Numbered from the stretch's first letter, positions 53,774 through 61,702 are shown. The stretch: 64,000 nucleotides of DNA from Chloroflexota bacterium (GCA_024434115.1 QMIT01000006.1:320719-384718); one strand, 5' to 3'. The notes: generated by a model not told the origin, from the letters alone. A program made the numbers and translations.

Positions 53774-54757
53774 CTAGTTCACGCGTCGAAAAGGAATGAT
53801 ATTGGACTCTTCTTCCGATTCGGAAGAAGTCGTTCGAGCCACTTCTTTGACAGCATTGCGAGCCTCTTCCTGAAGACCAATGATGTAGTGTTTGGCTGTC
53901 ACCGTCACGGTATCGCCCAGCACTAGCGCCGCTGTCGCAATATCGAACTTGCGAACTATCCGACGGGTTAGAGTTTTGCGAAAACGGTGACCACGAATTG
54001 GGCGTCCTAGCTCGGCCTTTTCAGCAAGTCGTCGCACGATCTGGGAAATGGATGCGGGTCGGTTAAAACGATTGAATGGTTGTTTAGCGTTGCAAAGTAG
54101 GTAGTCGTGATCGGTTTCAGGGCGGACTCGGAGCCATTCGTATATTGCCACAGCACAATCCGGACTGAAATAGATTTCTCGCTCCATGCGCTGGCCTTTT
54201 TTAATGACGACTGCGGTACGAGTGGTCAGATTGGTTTTCTCAAGGGTCATAGTCGTCAGTTCCCCTACCCTTGCTCCCGATGACCATAACAAATGCAGCA
54301 CCACGCGCTTTAGAGGAGTATCTGCTACCCGGAGCATAGCCTGAAATTCCTCATCGCTGATGATGTCATCCTCTCGATGTAAGCGATCAGGCAAATGAGG
54401 AATCCTGATGAAGTCCCCTAAATCGGGAATTTCATCGGGAAACATGTGGTGCATCCACCTTAAGAAATTGGAGATGGCTTTGAGGTCTTTGGCGACTGTG
54501 AACGGAGGCAGTTTTCTATCTCTGCGGGGACGACCACGATGGGAAGCCTTGACATCACGCGAACGTAAGTCGTCAGTATAGACCTGCACGTGCAACCTTA
54601 CGAGGTCAGTGACGCGGTAGTGGGCATATTTGTCCACAAAGAAATGAACTGATGAGTAGTGGGTTTTCCGGGTGTTGGCATTATCAAACGTGGCTAACCA
54701 ATGTTCAAAAGCGTCAGACAATATCCAATCTTCCGCCCGTTTTGGTAAGGGGGGCAT
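53774..54757 (-). CDS. Tyrosine recombinase / integrase
   Basis: A 327-residue phage-type integrase. An N-terminal SAM-like DNA-binding domain (about 10-110) is followed by the catalytic domain with R163 (SGARVGELT), H257-xx-R260 (HRFRKT) and the nucleophile Y291 (KHYIIGL). The position usually held by a second His after LG is Asp (LGD). The ATG at 54757 has GGAG 6 nt upstream; a longer frame to 54934 has no support. It sits beside a tRNA 3' half and points toward it, as integrases of elements inserted in tRNAs do. Confidence 0.88.
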   Translation of the reverse strand: MPPLPKRAEDWILSDAFEHWLATFDNANTRKTHYSSVHFFVDKYAHYRVTDLVRLHVQVYTDDLRSRDVKASHRGRPRRDRKLPPFTVAKDLKAISNFLRWMHHMFPDEIPDLGDFIRIPHLPDRLHREDDIISDEEFQAMLRVADTPLKRVVLHLLWSSGARVGELTTMTLEKTNLTTRTAVVIKKGQRMEREIYFSPDCAVAIYEWLRVRPETDHDYLLCNAKQPFNRFNRPASISQIVRRLAEKAELGRPIRGHRFRKTLTRRIVRKFDIATAALVLGDTVTVTAKHYIIGLQEEARNAVKEVARTTSSESEEESNIIPFRRVN

Positions 54758-54797
54758 GGCTGGCTCCGATATATACATCCAAAAAATGATTCTTAAA

Positions 54798-54825
54798 AGT
54801 ATAACAGCACAATTAATTTTGTTAA
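54798..54825 (-). promoter_or_regulatory. Promoter of the integrase gene
   Basis: On the minus strand TTAACA and TATACT are 16 nt apart, and the -10 is extended (TGTTATACT). The leader to the ATG at 54757 is about 35 nt. Confidence 0.55.
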
Positions 54826-54981
54826 GAGGTATCAGGTATTTGTGATTTAAAAAAAGGTAAAACGTGCGATTTTCGAAGGGAAAGGAAAAGTCTATGCCAC
54901 AACTCGATCCGAAATGCCCATCCTCCCCACCCAATCCGGTGCCGGGGAGTGGGCCATGTCCAAAGGAAGGAGATAACCAAG

Positions 54982-55344
54982 ATGTCGCTGGATAACGCGC
55001 TCGTCCCGATGACGCCAGCCATGCTGCATGTCAGCCACCAGTGGTACGCCGCACAGCAGGAAACCGCCATGCTGGAACAGACCAAGGCGGCCTTAAATCG
55101 CCTCGTCCATCCGTCGAAGCCATTGGTTTATCCGTCGCAGACGGCAGCCCGTGAATTTACATCACCCAAGCCCCTGCCGTCGAACGTCACCTTGATTCGG
55201 CCCGGCAGTCCGGAGTCGTTTGAAAAGGTGCAGGAACGCCACCTCGCGGCCCTCTTTACCGAGCAGTTTATTGACCCACTCGATCAAGACCTTTTTGAGC
55301 GTGTGCAAGCACGCAAACAAGCAAGGAGAGCTGCTTCTCAATGA
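54982..55344 (+). CDS. Hypothetical element protein
   Basis: A 120-residue protein not recognised. The N-terminal half is helical (MTPAMLHVSHQWYAAQQETAMLEQTKAALNRLV), the middle is Pro-rich and the C-terminus basic and helical (FERVQARKQARRAASQ). The ATG at 54982 has an ideal AAGGAG 9 nt upstream; a longer frame from 54949 has none. It heads a tightly packed group of four small genes and overlaps the next one by 4 nt. Confidence 0.65.
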   Translation: MSLDNALVPMTPAMLHVSHQWYAAQQETAMLEQTKAALNRLVHPSKPLVYPSQTAAREFTSPKPLPSNVTLIRPGSPESFEKVQERHLAALFTEQFIDPLDQDLFERVQARKQARRAASQ

Positions 55345-55931
55345 AAACACTCGATGACCATCAGTTAGCCATTGTGGTGGATGACGTGTTTGGTCAACTC
55401 CACGCCGCCCTGCAAACCACGCCGGATGATGCCGCCTACAACATGGGCATCGCGGCACTAGAGGAATTACAAACGCGCATCTTCCAAGCACTGGACGATG
55501 CCAAGGACATCATCCTGACACTGGTCGAACAGCGCAATGAAGCCACCGCCACCGCCACTGCCGCGTTGGATCGCCAAGCCGAACTCGAAGACGAGTTGTC
55601 CGAGGTCAGCGTCGATCTCACCACCCTCACCGAAGCACTGGAGCACTGGTATCTCACCACCGACGAGCGGGTACGGGATGTGGTGGAGGAAATTACTGAA
55701 CAATCCACCGAAGAGGCGGAAGCCTACGCGCTGGATTATGCCTTTGAAGTCACCCATGACAATCTCACGAGCGCCATCCGTACCATCACGGGTTGCACCG
55801 GGATGGAAGGCATTCAAGTCGCCAGCTTGATCACCGACGAGTTCGAAGGGCCGGTGAATGCCCGAACGCTGGAACTGCTTCAGCAGGTCGTCGCCCATCT
55901 GGAGACCCAAAAGGTCGAGGACGATGAGTAA
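55341..55931 (+). CDS. Acidic coiled-coil hypothetical protein
   Basis: A 196-residue, very acidic, all-helical protein. Residues about 40-100 form a likely coiled coil (LVEQRNEATATATAALDRQAELEDELSEVSVDLTTLTEALEHW). There is no membrane segment or signal peptide. Its ATG overlaps the preceding stop (ATGA) and its 3' end overlaps the next gene by 8 nt, so the group is translated as a unit. A structural or adaptor role in the element is a guess. Confidence 0.65.
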   Translation: MKTLDDHQLAIVVDDVFGQLHAALQTTPDDAAYNMGIAALEELQTRIFQALDDAKDIILTLVEQRNEATATATAALDRQAELEDELSEVSVDLTTLTEALEHWYLTTDERVRDVVEEITEQSTEEAEAYALDYAFEVTHDNLTSAIRTITGCTGMEGIQVASLITDEFEGPVNARTLELLQQVVAHLETQKVEDDE

Positions 55932-56214
55932 ACCCGTTGAACACCTCGACAAGTTGGTCGCGGCGGCGTGGGAGCTACCGGATGAGGAGCGCGTAACGGC
56001 TCTGCTGGAGGTGGTGCGCCTCTACAGTCCAGTGATTGCCCGCCTGCATGAAACCCTCAGTGAAGCCGAAGTGGTCGCCGATCGGATTTCACAGCCGCGC
56101 CTGCGACTCGTGTTGATGAACAAGGTGCTGCTGGTCATGCAGCAGGCCGGGTACAGCCGTGCCGAAAAGTACCTCTTGAAAGTCCAAAAAGAACGCCAAA
56201 AACAGGAGTCATGA
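55924..56214 (+). CDS. Small helical hypothetical protein
   Basis: A 96-residue helical protein (HLDKLVAAAWELPDEERVTALLEVVRLYSPVIARLHETL..., ending KYLLKVQKERQKQES). It starts inside the end of the previous gene (ATGAGTAA overlap of 8 nt), with GAGG just upstream. No family is recognised. Confidence 0.6.
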   Translation: MSKPVEHLDKLVAAAWELPDEERVTALLEVVRLYSPVIARLHETLSEAEVVADRISQPRLRLVLMNKVLLVMQQAGYSRAEKYLLKVQKERQKQES

Positions 56215-56215
56215 A

Positions 56216-56536
56216 ATGAAACGTTTAGTTGTTCGGTGTGTGGGCAATGGTGAGGTAGCCGTGGTGGAACTGCGCTATGACGCTCTTCAAGATCAACTGA
56301 CCTTGGCCGAGATCGTGCCGACTGCCGACCCCATCGTCAAGCGCCGGGTCAATCACGAAGTGCTGCATCTGGAGGCGTACCCAGAACTGGCCGAGTTGTT
56401 TGCCATGCCTGTCAACGGCAAGTGCTGGGATATGGAGGCGGTTGAGGACTTGGTTTTGGGTTATCTCAATCACCAGAGCGAGACACGGGTGCGGCTGCAT
56501 GAGGAATGGGCCATTGAACTAGGCCAAGCCGTTTAA
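56216..56536 (+). CDS. Small hypothetical protein
   Basis: A 106-residue soluble protein beginning MKRLVVRCVGNGEVAVVELRYD, with a beta-rich first half and a helical second half. Not recognised. AGGAG lies 7 nt before the ATG and the previous stop is 1 nt away. It is the last gene before the partition region. Confidence 0.6.
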   Translation: MKRLVVRCVGNGEVAVVELRYDALQDQLTLAEIVPTADPIVKRRVNHEVLHLEAYPELAELFAMPVNGKCWDMEAVEDLVLGYLNHQSETRVRLHEEWAIELGQAV

Positions 56537-56542
56537 CCCGGT

Positions 56543-56598
56543 GTCTATAGACGGAAAACACGGGCAAGCCCGTGAATCCGGTCTAGGGTGGGCTAGAC
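56543..56598. repeat. Cluster of three palindromes upstream of parA
   Basis: GTCTATAGAC (56543-56552) is a perfect 10-bp palindrome. CACGGGC (56559-56565) with GCCCGTG (56568-56574) is a 7-bp inverted repeat. GTCTAG (56581-56586) with CTAGAC (56593-56598) is another. They fill the 130-nt gap before parA and are candidates for a partition operator or centromere. The sequence TCTATAGACG also occurs at the tRNA remnant (about 53696). Confidence 0.5.
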
Positions 56599-56666
56599 AG
56601 CCGTAAGTGTACCAGAAATCAATCGAAAAACGAGTGGGTAGGTAGGGTGGGTTTAGCGGGAGGTCT

Positions 56667-57506
56667 ATGGGACTCAATATCAACATTTGGAATCAAAAGG
56701 GCGGGGTCGGCAAAACGACCCTTGCCCTCACCCTCGGCACGGGTCTGACGGCACTGGGCTACAACGTCGTCATTGTGGACACCGACCCGCAGGGCAATAT
56801 CAGTTTGGGCTTGCGTGGACTGCTGGATAGCAAAGGGCAGCCACGTGACGGCCTTTACCATCTCCTCAGTCACGATGAGCCACTGGACAAGGTACTGCTC
56901 ACCGTTGACCCTTCACAGTACGACTTTGATTTGCCTGCGGACATCCCTGTCGCCGGGCCACCCGGTACCCTGCGGGTCTTGCCGGGTTATGCCAAGACCT
57001 CAACCGCCGCAGTGGATTTGTTTCTGCGAGGAAAGAGTATCTCCGCGCTCAAGAAAGCTCTGCGGCCACTGCGTGATTCGGCGCACTTTGTCTTGTTTGA
57101 TACCCCGCCGAGTGCGTCGCTATTTACGTCGGCGGTGCTGACGATGGCTGACCTGATTCTCATCCCGACCCAACTGGCTCGCTGGTCGCTGGATGGCATT
57201 GGCGAGGTCTACCGCATCATGGCCGATGCTGCTGATGAACATCACGCCGAAGTCTTGGGCATTGTGCCGACCATGACCGAGCTGCACACCAATGAAGATC
57301 GGGAGCGTCTGCAGGAGTTGGTGGAGCGGTATCCGGGTCTGATCTGGCAGGAGGCCATGCTGTCCAAGAGCACGGTGTGGAAACAAGCAGCTGATGTGCA
57401 AAAGAGCATTTTTAAGTATGCGGCGGGGGAGCCTGCCGCCCGTGCGGGCCAGCGTTTACTCAAACACTTCATGGAGGGAATTCTGAATGCCTACGAACTT
57501 TGTTAA
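56667..57506 (+). CDS. parA: ParA-type partition ATPase
   Basis: A 279-residue type Ia/Ib ParA protein with the deviant Walker A KGGVGKTT (11-18), VDTDPQGN (Walker A' region) and FVLFDTPPSASLFT (Walker B). There is no N-terminal HTH domain, so autoregulation would fall to ParB or another protein. It drives segregation of the element with the ParB-like protein whose gene overlaps it by 20 nt. GGGAGG lies close to the ATG. Confidence 0.9.
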   Translation: MGLNINIWNQKGGVGKTTLALTLGTGLTALGYNVVIVDTDPQGNISLGLRGLLDSKGQPRDGLYHLLSHDEPLDKVLLTVDPSQYDFDLPADIPVAGPPGTLRVLPGYAKTSTAAVDLFLRGKSISALKKALRPLRDSAHFVLFDTPPSASLFTSAVLTMADLILIPTQLARWSLDGIGEVYRIMADAADEHHAEVLGIVPTMTELHTNEDRERLQELVERYPGLIWQEAMLSKSTVWKQAADVQKSIFKYAAGEPAARAGQRLLKHFMEGILNAYELC

Positions 57507-59784
57507 GAAAAAAGCAGATCGTCCGGCCCGACCGGAGTCCGCGCTTGACCCCGTCGTTGCGCTCAAAAAGGCGGTGGGGGAACGGGCTGAAGAAATGGAC
57601 ATCGAGCGCATCACGATTGACCAAACCTTACAGGTACGCTCCAAGGGCTTGGATGCCGCGACGGTGGAGCGGTACCGGGCCGTGATTCAAAATGGGGGAG
57701 AACTGCCCCCCATCACGGTCTATCTTATGCCGACCGAGGCCACATCGAGTGCCAACACCTATTTACTGGCGGCAGGTTTTCACCGCATGGAGGCGCACAA
57801 GTTAGAAGGTCGTAAAACGATCTTTGCCGTCGTGCGGCAGGGCACTCGTGAGCAGGCCATGATTGAAGCCGCCCGCTCCAACCTCGCGCATGGGCTTGAT
57901 CTCAAAAAGCCCGATCTGCGGCGAGCATTGGAAATTCTCATAGTGGCCGGATACTACACTAAAGACGGTGTTTTGGCGTCCAATGGGGTCATCGCGGCTG
58001 ATTTGGGTGTTTCGGATCCAACTGTAGGTGAGTGGGTCAAAGAGATTGCAACTGTTAAAAATTTAACAGTTGATTTGACCCGACGGTGGGGGAGAGACGG
58101 CAAAGTTCGTGAAATTGAAAACATCCGAGAAGCCGCTACCCAACGCGCTGAAGAGGAACGCAAGCGCAAAGAACAGGAACGCTTTGAAGCTCAAATCGCT
58201 GCTGAAGAAGAGAAGTTGGCACGTTATCGTGCCTCCAATGTCATCTTCCGCACCAAGTTCATTGCCGACATGATTTTGCATACCCCCGGCAACCGCAATC
58301 TGGCGGCGCGGCTCAAGATTGATCTGCCATCTGAGAATACCCCTGAAGAACACAAGACCTTTGTGTATTATCTCCACGCCGCCAATCGGCACTTCTCCCT
58401 GTCGGTGGACCGCGAAAATCAATTCATCCGTGACTTTAGATCCCACAAAGACTATCGCTGGTATCAGGAGGTGCTGGCGTCCATCACCCCTTCCCTTTGG
58501 GAACAGGCCGACGCCCAGAACTGGACTGAGGACGACATGCAGCAGTGGTTGGACGGTTTTAAGCAGCGCCACAGTGTTCCACTGCCGTCTGCCGCGCCGG
58601 GCATGGCGCAGCCCAAACATCCCGATCCTCACTATCAACCCCCGACTGCGACGGGTCGTCATCGGTTGACCGAGGTCACAGCGACGGAAGCTGAGACTGA
58701 AACGACGGCCCAGCCGTCCCTTGACGACTGCCCGTTCTCTGTCGGTCAGGAAGTCTGGATCGTCGCCACGGGTGAGCTGGAGACCGTGACCCAGATCGAG
58801 TGGCGGGACGGCGCATGGCAGATCCGGCTGACCAACAGTGAGGATTTCCATCGTCTGGATGAACTCTCGGACGTGCATCCTTCGGCAGCATCGGCTGTTC
58901 AATCCACGCCTCCCTTCGAGTTCTCCGCTAACCAATCCGTGCGGGTCATCCGCAGCGGTCAGATCGATCAAGTCACCCACCTCGAGTATGACAGCGGGTT
59001 GGGTTGTTGGGTGTATCTGTTGCGCCATGACCAGTCGCTCTACCCATACAAAGCCACTGAACTCGAAGCGGTGGATGAGCCGGAGGTGGATAGCAACCCC
59101 GCCCCTTGTCCCTTCCAAAAGGACGATTGGGTGATCTATAAGCCGTCTGGGAAACACTGCCAAGTCCTATCTGCCAAGTGGGACGGCCAATTCTGGTGGC
59201 TACATGTCATGGACGAAAGCCAGCATGATTTTAAGGAATATGCTGCGCAATTCGAGGTCGCCGCGACCACTTCCGAAACTAAACCCACTCATCCTTTCCG
59301 CATAGGTGATACGGTGCGTGACCTCCGGACTGGGCAGCTCGTGGAGGTCGTGGGCTTTGGTTCGGACGGCAGTCTTCGCGTGGCGGGCGATGACGAGCCG
59401 TCTCAATATGACGGCTCGGTGACCAACTTTGAGAAATATGACACCCGTGCCACCCCGCCACCACAGGCCAAGCCCGGTGGCGAGTACAAACCGAATGGCG
59501 ATACGCAGGCCCGGATGGTCGAGAACTATATGGGGCTGCTGCGCCTTGTACAAAACGTCAATGCCGCGCTCATGGAACTGGAGGAATATGACTGCAATCT
59601 TCAATACCTGCAAGAACGGGATACGTTGCAGGGTCTGTGGGACAGCATCGCGGCGATGAATGCCAATGGCAATGGTGTCGCGGACAAGCTGTATCAGCGC
59701 TTGACCTACATGGTGTCCACCGGGCTGCCCTATGACCCAGTGGTAGCGGATGAAGTGGTGAAAAAGGGTATGCAACGCACTTAA
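57487..59784 (+). CDS. parB: ParB-like protein with four tandem SH3-like repeats
   Basis: A 765-residue protein, much longer than typical plasmid ParB (about 300). The ParB N-terminal domain (about 36-140) has the nuclease/CTPase-type fold landmarks: RITIDQTLQVRSKGLD, GFHRMEAH (the G-HR box) and ARSNLAHG. A HTH segment follows (VIAADLGVSDPTVGEWVKEIA). A charged helical region leads to four SH3/KOW-like repeats of about 61 residues starting near 416, 476, 538 and 600 (CPFSVGQEVWIVATG, FEFSANQSVRVIRSG, CPFQKDDWVIYKPSG, HPFRIGDTVRDLRTG). A helical C-terminus follows. It is the partner of ParA. Confidence 0.8.
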   Translation: MPTNFVKKKADRPARPESALDPVVALKKAVGERAEEMDIERITIDQTLQVRSKGLDAATVERYRAVIQNGGELPPITVYLMPTEATSSANTYLLAAGFHRMEAHKLEGRKTIFAVVRQGTREQAMIEAARSNLAHGLDLKKPDLRRALEILIVAGYYTKDGVLASNGVIAADLGVSDPTVGEWVKEIATVKNLTVDLTRRWGRDGKVREIENIREAATQRAEEERKRKEQERFEAQIAAEEEKLARYRASNVIFRTKFIADMILHTPGNRNLAARLKIDLPSENTPEEHKTFVYYLHAANRHFSLSVDRENQFIRDFRSHKDYRWYQEVLASITPSLWEQADAQNWTEDDMQQWLDGFKQRHSVPLPSAAPGMAQPKHPDPHYQPPTATGRHRLTEVTATEAETETTAQPSLDDCPFSVGQEVWIVATGELETVTQIEWRDGAWQIRLTNSEDFHRLDELSDVHPSAASAVQSTPPFEFSANQSVRVIRSGQIDQVTHLEYDSGLGCWVYLLRHDQSLYPYKATELEAVDEPEVDSNPAPCPFQKDDWVIYKPSGKHCQVLSAKWDGQFWWLHVMDESQHDFKEYAAQFEVAATTSETKPTHPFRIGDTVRDLRTGQLVEVVGFGSDGSLRVAGDDEPSQYDGSVTNFEKYDTRATPPPQAKPGGEYKPNGDTQARMVENYMGLLRLVQNVNAALMELEEYDCNLQYLQERDTLQGLWDSIAAMNANGNGVADKLYQRLTYMVSTGLPYDPVVADEVVKKGMQRT
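58034..58081. repeat. Nested palindrome inside parB
   Basis: CAACTGTTAAA and TTTAACAGTTG form an 11-bp inverted repeat with a 2-nt centre (58049-58072). Outside it, GGGTCAAA (58034-58041) pairs with TTTGACCC (58074-58081). It lies in the codons following the HTH. It could be a ParB-binding site or an RNA hairpin. Confidence 0.55.
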
Positions 59785-59841
59785 ACGGGTGGGCCAGCTC
59801 AATTGGTTGGCCCTGCATGAACGCCTTGCAATAGGTGTCTT

Positions 59842-59930
59842 CTGAGGTAGGATGTGCCTCAGACAGACGGGCATGGAAAAGCCCCACCTCCGGTAAGGTA
59901 GGGGCTTCAGACAGACGGCTTGTGGGCCGT
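59842..59930 (+). repeat. Hairpins and a direct repeat between parB and the GIY-YIG gene
   Basis: The 12-bp sequence TCAGACAGACGG occurs at 59859-59870 and 59907-59918. Between and around the copies lie CTGAGG/CCTCAG (59842-59862), AAGCCCC-ACCT with AGGT-A-GGGGCTT (about 59879-59907) and GACGGC/GCCGTC. The second hairpin may terminate parAB transcription, although no T tract follows. Confidence 0.45.
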
Positions 59931-59978
59931 CGAAGGGAATTATATCAATGATGTCACGAGACATTTGGACGGTACAGA

Positions 59979-60599
59979 ATGAGAACCATCTTTAAAACCA
60001 GCGTGAACGGCATTGAATTGCAGTTTACCCAACAGGGCATCCATCTTAGCCCTGAACATAACTTAGATGACCTCAATGTCAGAGCAGTCTATAGCTTCGC
60101 TCAGAAGATACACCCCTATTTACTTACCCTACGACAACAACAGGGCTACTTCCATCCGGTAGATATTGACGATATGTTGCCAAAGTTCGGCCCGTATGAG
60201 GCTGAGGCAGCCGAATCTATCTTGAACCTTGCCGCTGACCAGTTTTTCGGGCAGTCGTTTAATCAGGTAGGTTATGTGTATTTGGTTCGTGGCACAAATG
60301 AACTCTACAAGATAGGTAGGACGAAACAATTGCAGCGACGCATGAAGCGATTTGAGGTTAAGTTGCCATTTGAGGTAGAGGTCATCGCCCTCATTAGAAC
60401 AGAAACCCCCAATATTGAAGAAAAGAAATGGCATGAACGCTTTGCCGAGAAACGCCTTGATGGGGAATGGTTTTCTTTGGATGACGCCGATGTCCAATGG
60501 ATGAAGCAATACGATTTCCGTTCGCCTGAATCCGTCAAGGATGACGCACCCGAACCCGGCAATCACCTGTGGAAGTATGGAGATCGTAGCGATGGCTAA
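59979..60599 (+). CDS. GIY-YIG / T5orf172-type protein
   Basis: A 206-residue protein. The N-terminal 95 residues are not recognised. The C-terminal half is a GIY-YIG-superfamily domain of the T5orf172/Mug113 type: GYVYLVRGTNELYKIGRTKQLQRRMKRF, then EKKWHERFAEKRLDGEWFSLD, where the Y-Y, R and E-W positions match the family. Such proteins are common on phages and plasmids and are presumed DNA nucleases. Its stop overlaps the start of the replication gene by 8 nt. Confidence 0.8.
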   Translation: MRTIFKTSVNGIELQFTQQGIHLSPEHNLDDLNVRAVYSFAQKIHPYLLTLRQQQGYFHPVDIDDMLPKFGPYEAEAAESILNLAADQFFGQSFNQVGYVYLVRGTNELYKIGRTKQLQRRMKRFEVKLPFEVEVIALIRTETPNIEEKKWHERFAEKRLDGEWFSLDDADVQWMKQYDFRSPESVKDDAPEPGNHLWKYGDRSDG

Positions 60600-61653
60600 A
60601 AAATTCGATTGGAACGCACCCCTTTACTGCAATCCGCATATCGCCGTCGCTGTTGGCGCTGAAGCGGGTATTGTTTATGAGCGTCTGCGCTGGATGATTC
60701 AGGACGCCAAAGGTAAAAAGACGCAGTTCGGTACCGTTCGGGAAGATGGACGGCGCTGGGTGGACTTCACCTATGCGCAACTACTCGAATGGTTGCCGAT
60801 TTTCAAAAATACCAAGTCGCTGCGTGATGTGATCACGAAGCTGGAGAAAGCAGGGCTGCTTGATTCGGAAACGTTCGGGTCTGGCAAGTGGTACACGATT
60901 AGCGACCTTGAACCGGCCACTCTGACGAAAATCGTCACCCCTCAGACTGACAAAAATCGTCAGGGGGCTGACGAAAATCGTCGGTCACGAGTGACGAAAA
61001 ATGACACTCCCCCTGACGAAATTCGTCACTCGCCTATAGATAAGGAATCCGAATCAACTTCCGAATCAATTTCCGAAGCGGCCTCCGATTCTTCTTCTTC
61101 GCCCGCCGCCGCCGCAACGCCTCACACGCCTGCCGTCGAAGAAAAAGAAAGTTCAACAGCCAGTGGCCCGATTTTGGAAGTAGATGAGGGTTTAATCAAA
61201 GCCTTCGCGGGCCTCTGCAAAGTGCCAGTCGCTGACCCCAAGTTGCCGCACCTGCTCCGCCAGATTCAGATGACCGATCCTGAAGGCGCTGCGCGGGATT
61301 TCCGCGCCTTCAAGATGTACTACGAGGTGGTGCGTGATCCAAAACTCAAAGACCGCTATGAAACCCCCGCGCCGTTGTATGTGCTGAATGGCTGGGAGCG
61401 GTTTATCGAATGGTGGAAAAGCCATCAAGACGATCTCGTACTTGGTTATCTGCCGGGGGTGGATGATTCGATTAGCTTGCCGCGCTGGTCATGGGTTCAA
61501 GTGGCAGATTGGCCCGTTGGGGAGGGCGTATTGACGCCGCGTTGGGACGGCTTGGTTTTTTATGCCAAGCAGCCGGACGGCACGTTTGCCGAAGTGCCGC
61601 GTGACCAGTGGCCGGGGTGGGCTTGTGAGCCTGCCCATGAGATTGCCGTTTAG
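60592..61653 (+). CDS. Replication-initiator-like protein
   Basis: A 353-residue protein. The N-terminal 110 residues form a winged-helix-like domain (NAPLYCNPHIAVAVGAEAGIVYERLRWMIQDA..., GRRWVDFTYAQLLEWLPIFKNTKSLRDVITKLEKAGLLDS) of the RepA_N/DnaD-like type found in plasmid initiators. A hydrophilic Ser/Ala/Glu-rich linker (about 125-205) follows, then a C-terminal domain of about 150 residues. The ATG at 60592 has GGAG 9 nt upstream; longer frames are not supported. Five palindromic iterons lie in the linker-coding DNA. This origin-in-rep layout is known for RepA_N plasmids. Confidence 0.68.
   Translation: MAKKFDWNAPLYCNPHIAVAVGAEAGIVYERLRWMIQDAKGKKTQFGTVREDGRRWVDFTYAQLLEWLPIFKNTKSLRDVITKLEKAGLLDSETFGSGKWYTISDLEPATLTKIVTPQTDKNRQGADENRRSRVTKNDTPPDEIRHSPIDKESESTSESISEAASDSSSSPAAAATPHTPAVEEKESSTASGPILEVDEGLIKAFAGLCKVPVADPKLPHLLRQIQMTDPEGAARDFRAFKMYYEVVRDPKLKDRYETPAPLYVLNGWERFIEWWKSHQDDLVLGYLPGVDDSISLPRWSWVQVADWPVGEGVLTPRWDGLVFYAKQPDGTFAEVPRDQWPGWACEPAHEIAV
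60923..61028 (+). repeat. Five palindromic iterons inside the initiator gene
   Basis: Five copies of TGACGAAAATCGTCA or close variants begin at 60923, 60948, 60969, 60992 and 61014, with start-to-start spacings of 25, 21, 23 and 22 bp. The consensus is itself a 6-bp palindrome with a 3-nt centre. The copies fall in more than one reading frame (LTKIV versus DKNRQ, DENRR, DEIRH), so selection acts on DNA, not protein. They are a candidate replication origin bound by the initiator. Confidence 0.75.
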
Positions 61654-61702
61654 CCGTGAAGCACACAAACAATTTTTCCATCAACCAAGAAAGGGAAATT
61701 CC

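Noticed and set aside
58063..59163. Long minus-strand frame of 366 codons inside parB
   Set aside because: It is the antisense shadow of the parB repeat region; the plus strand has clear ParB motifs and coupled translation from parA.
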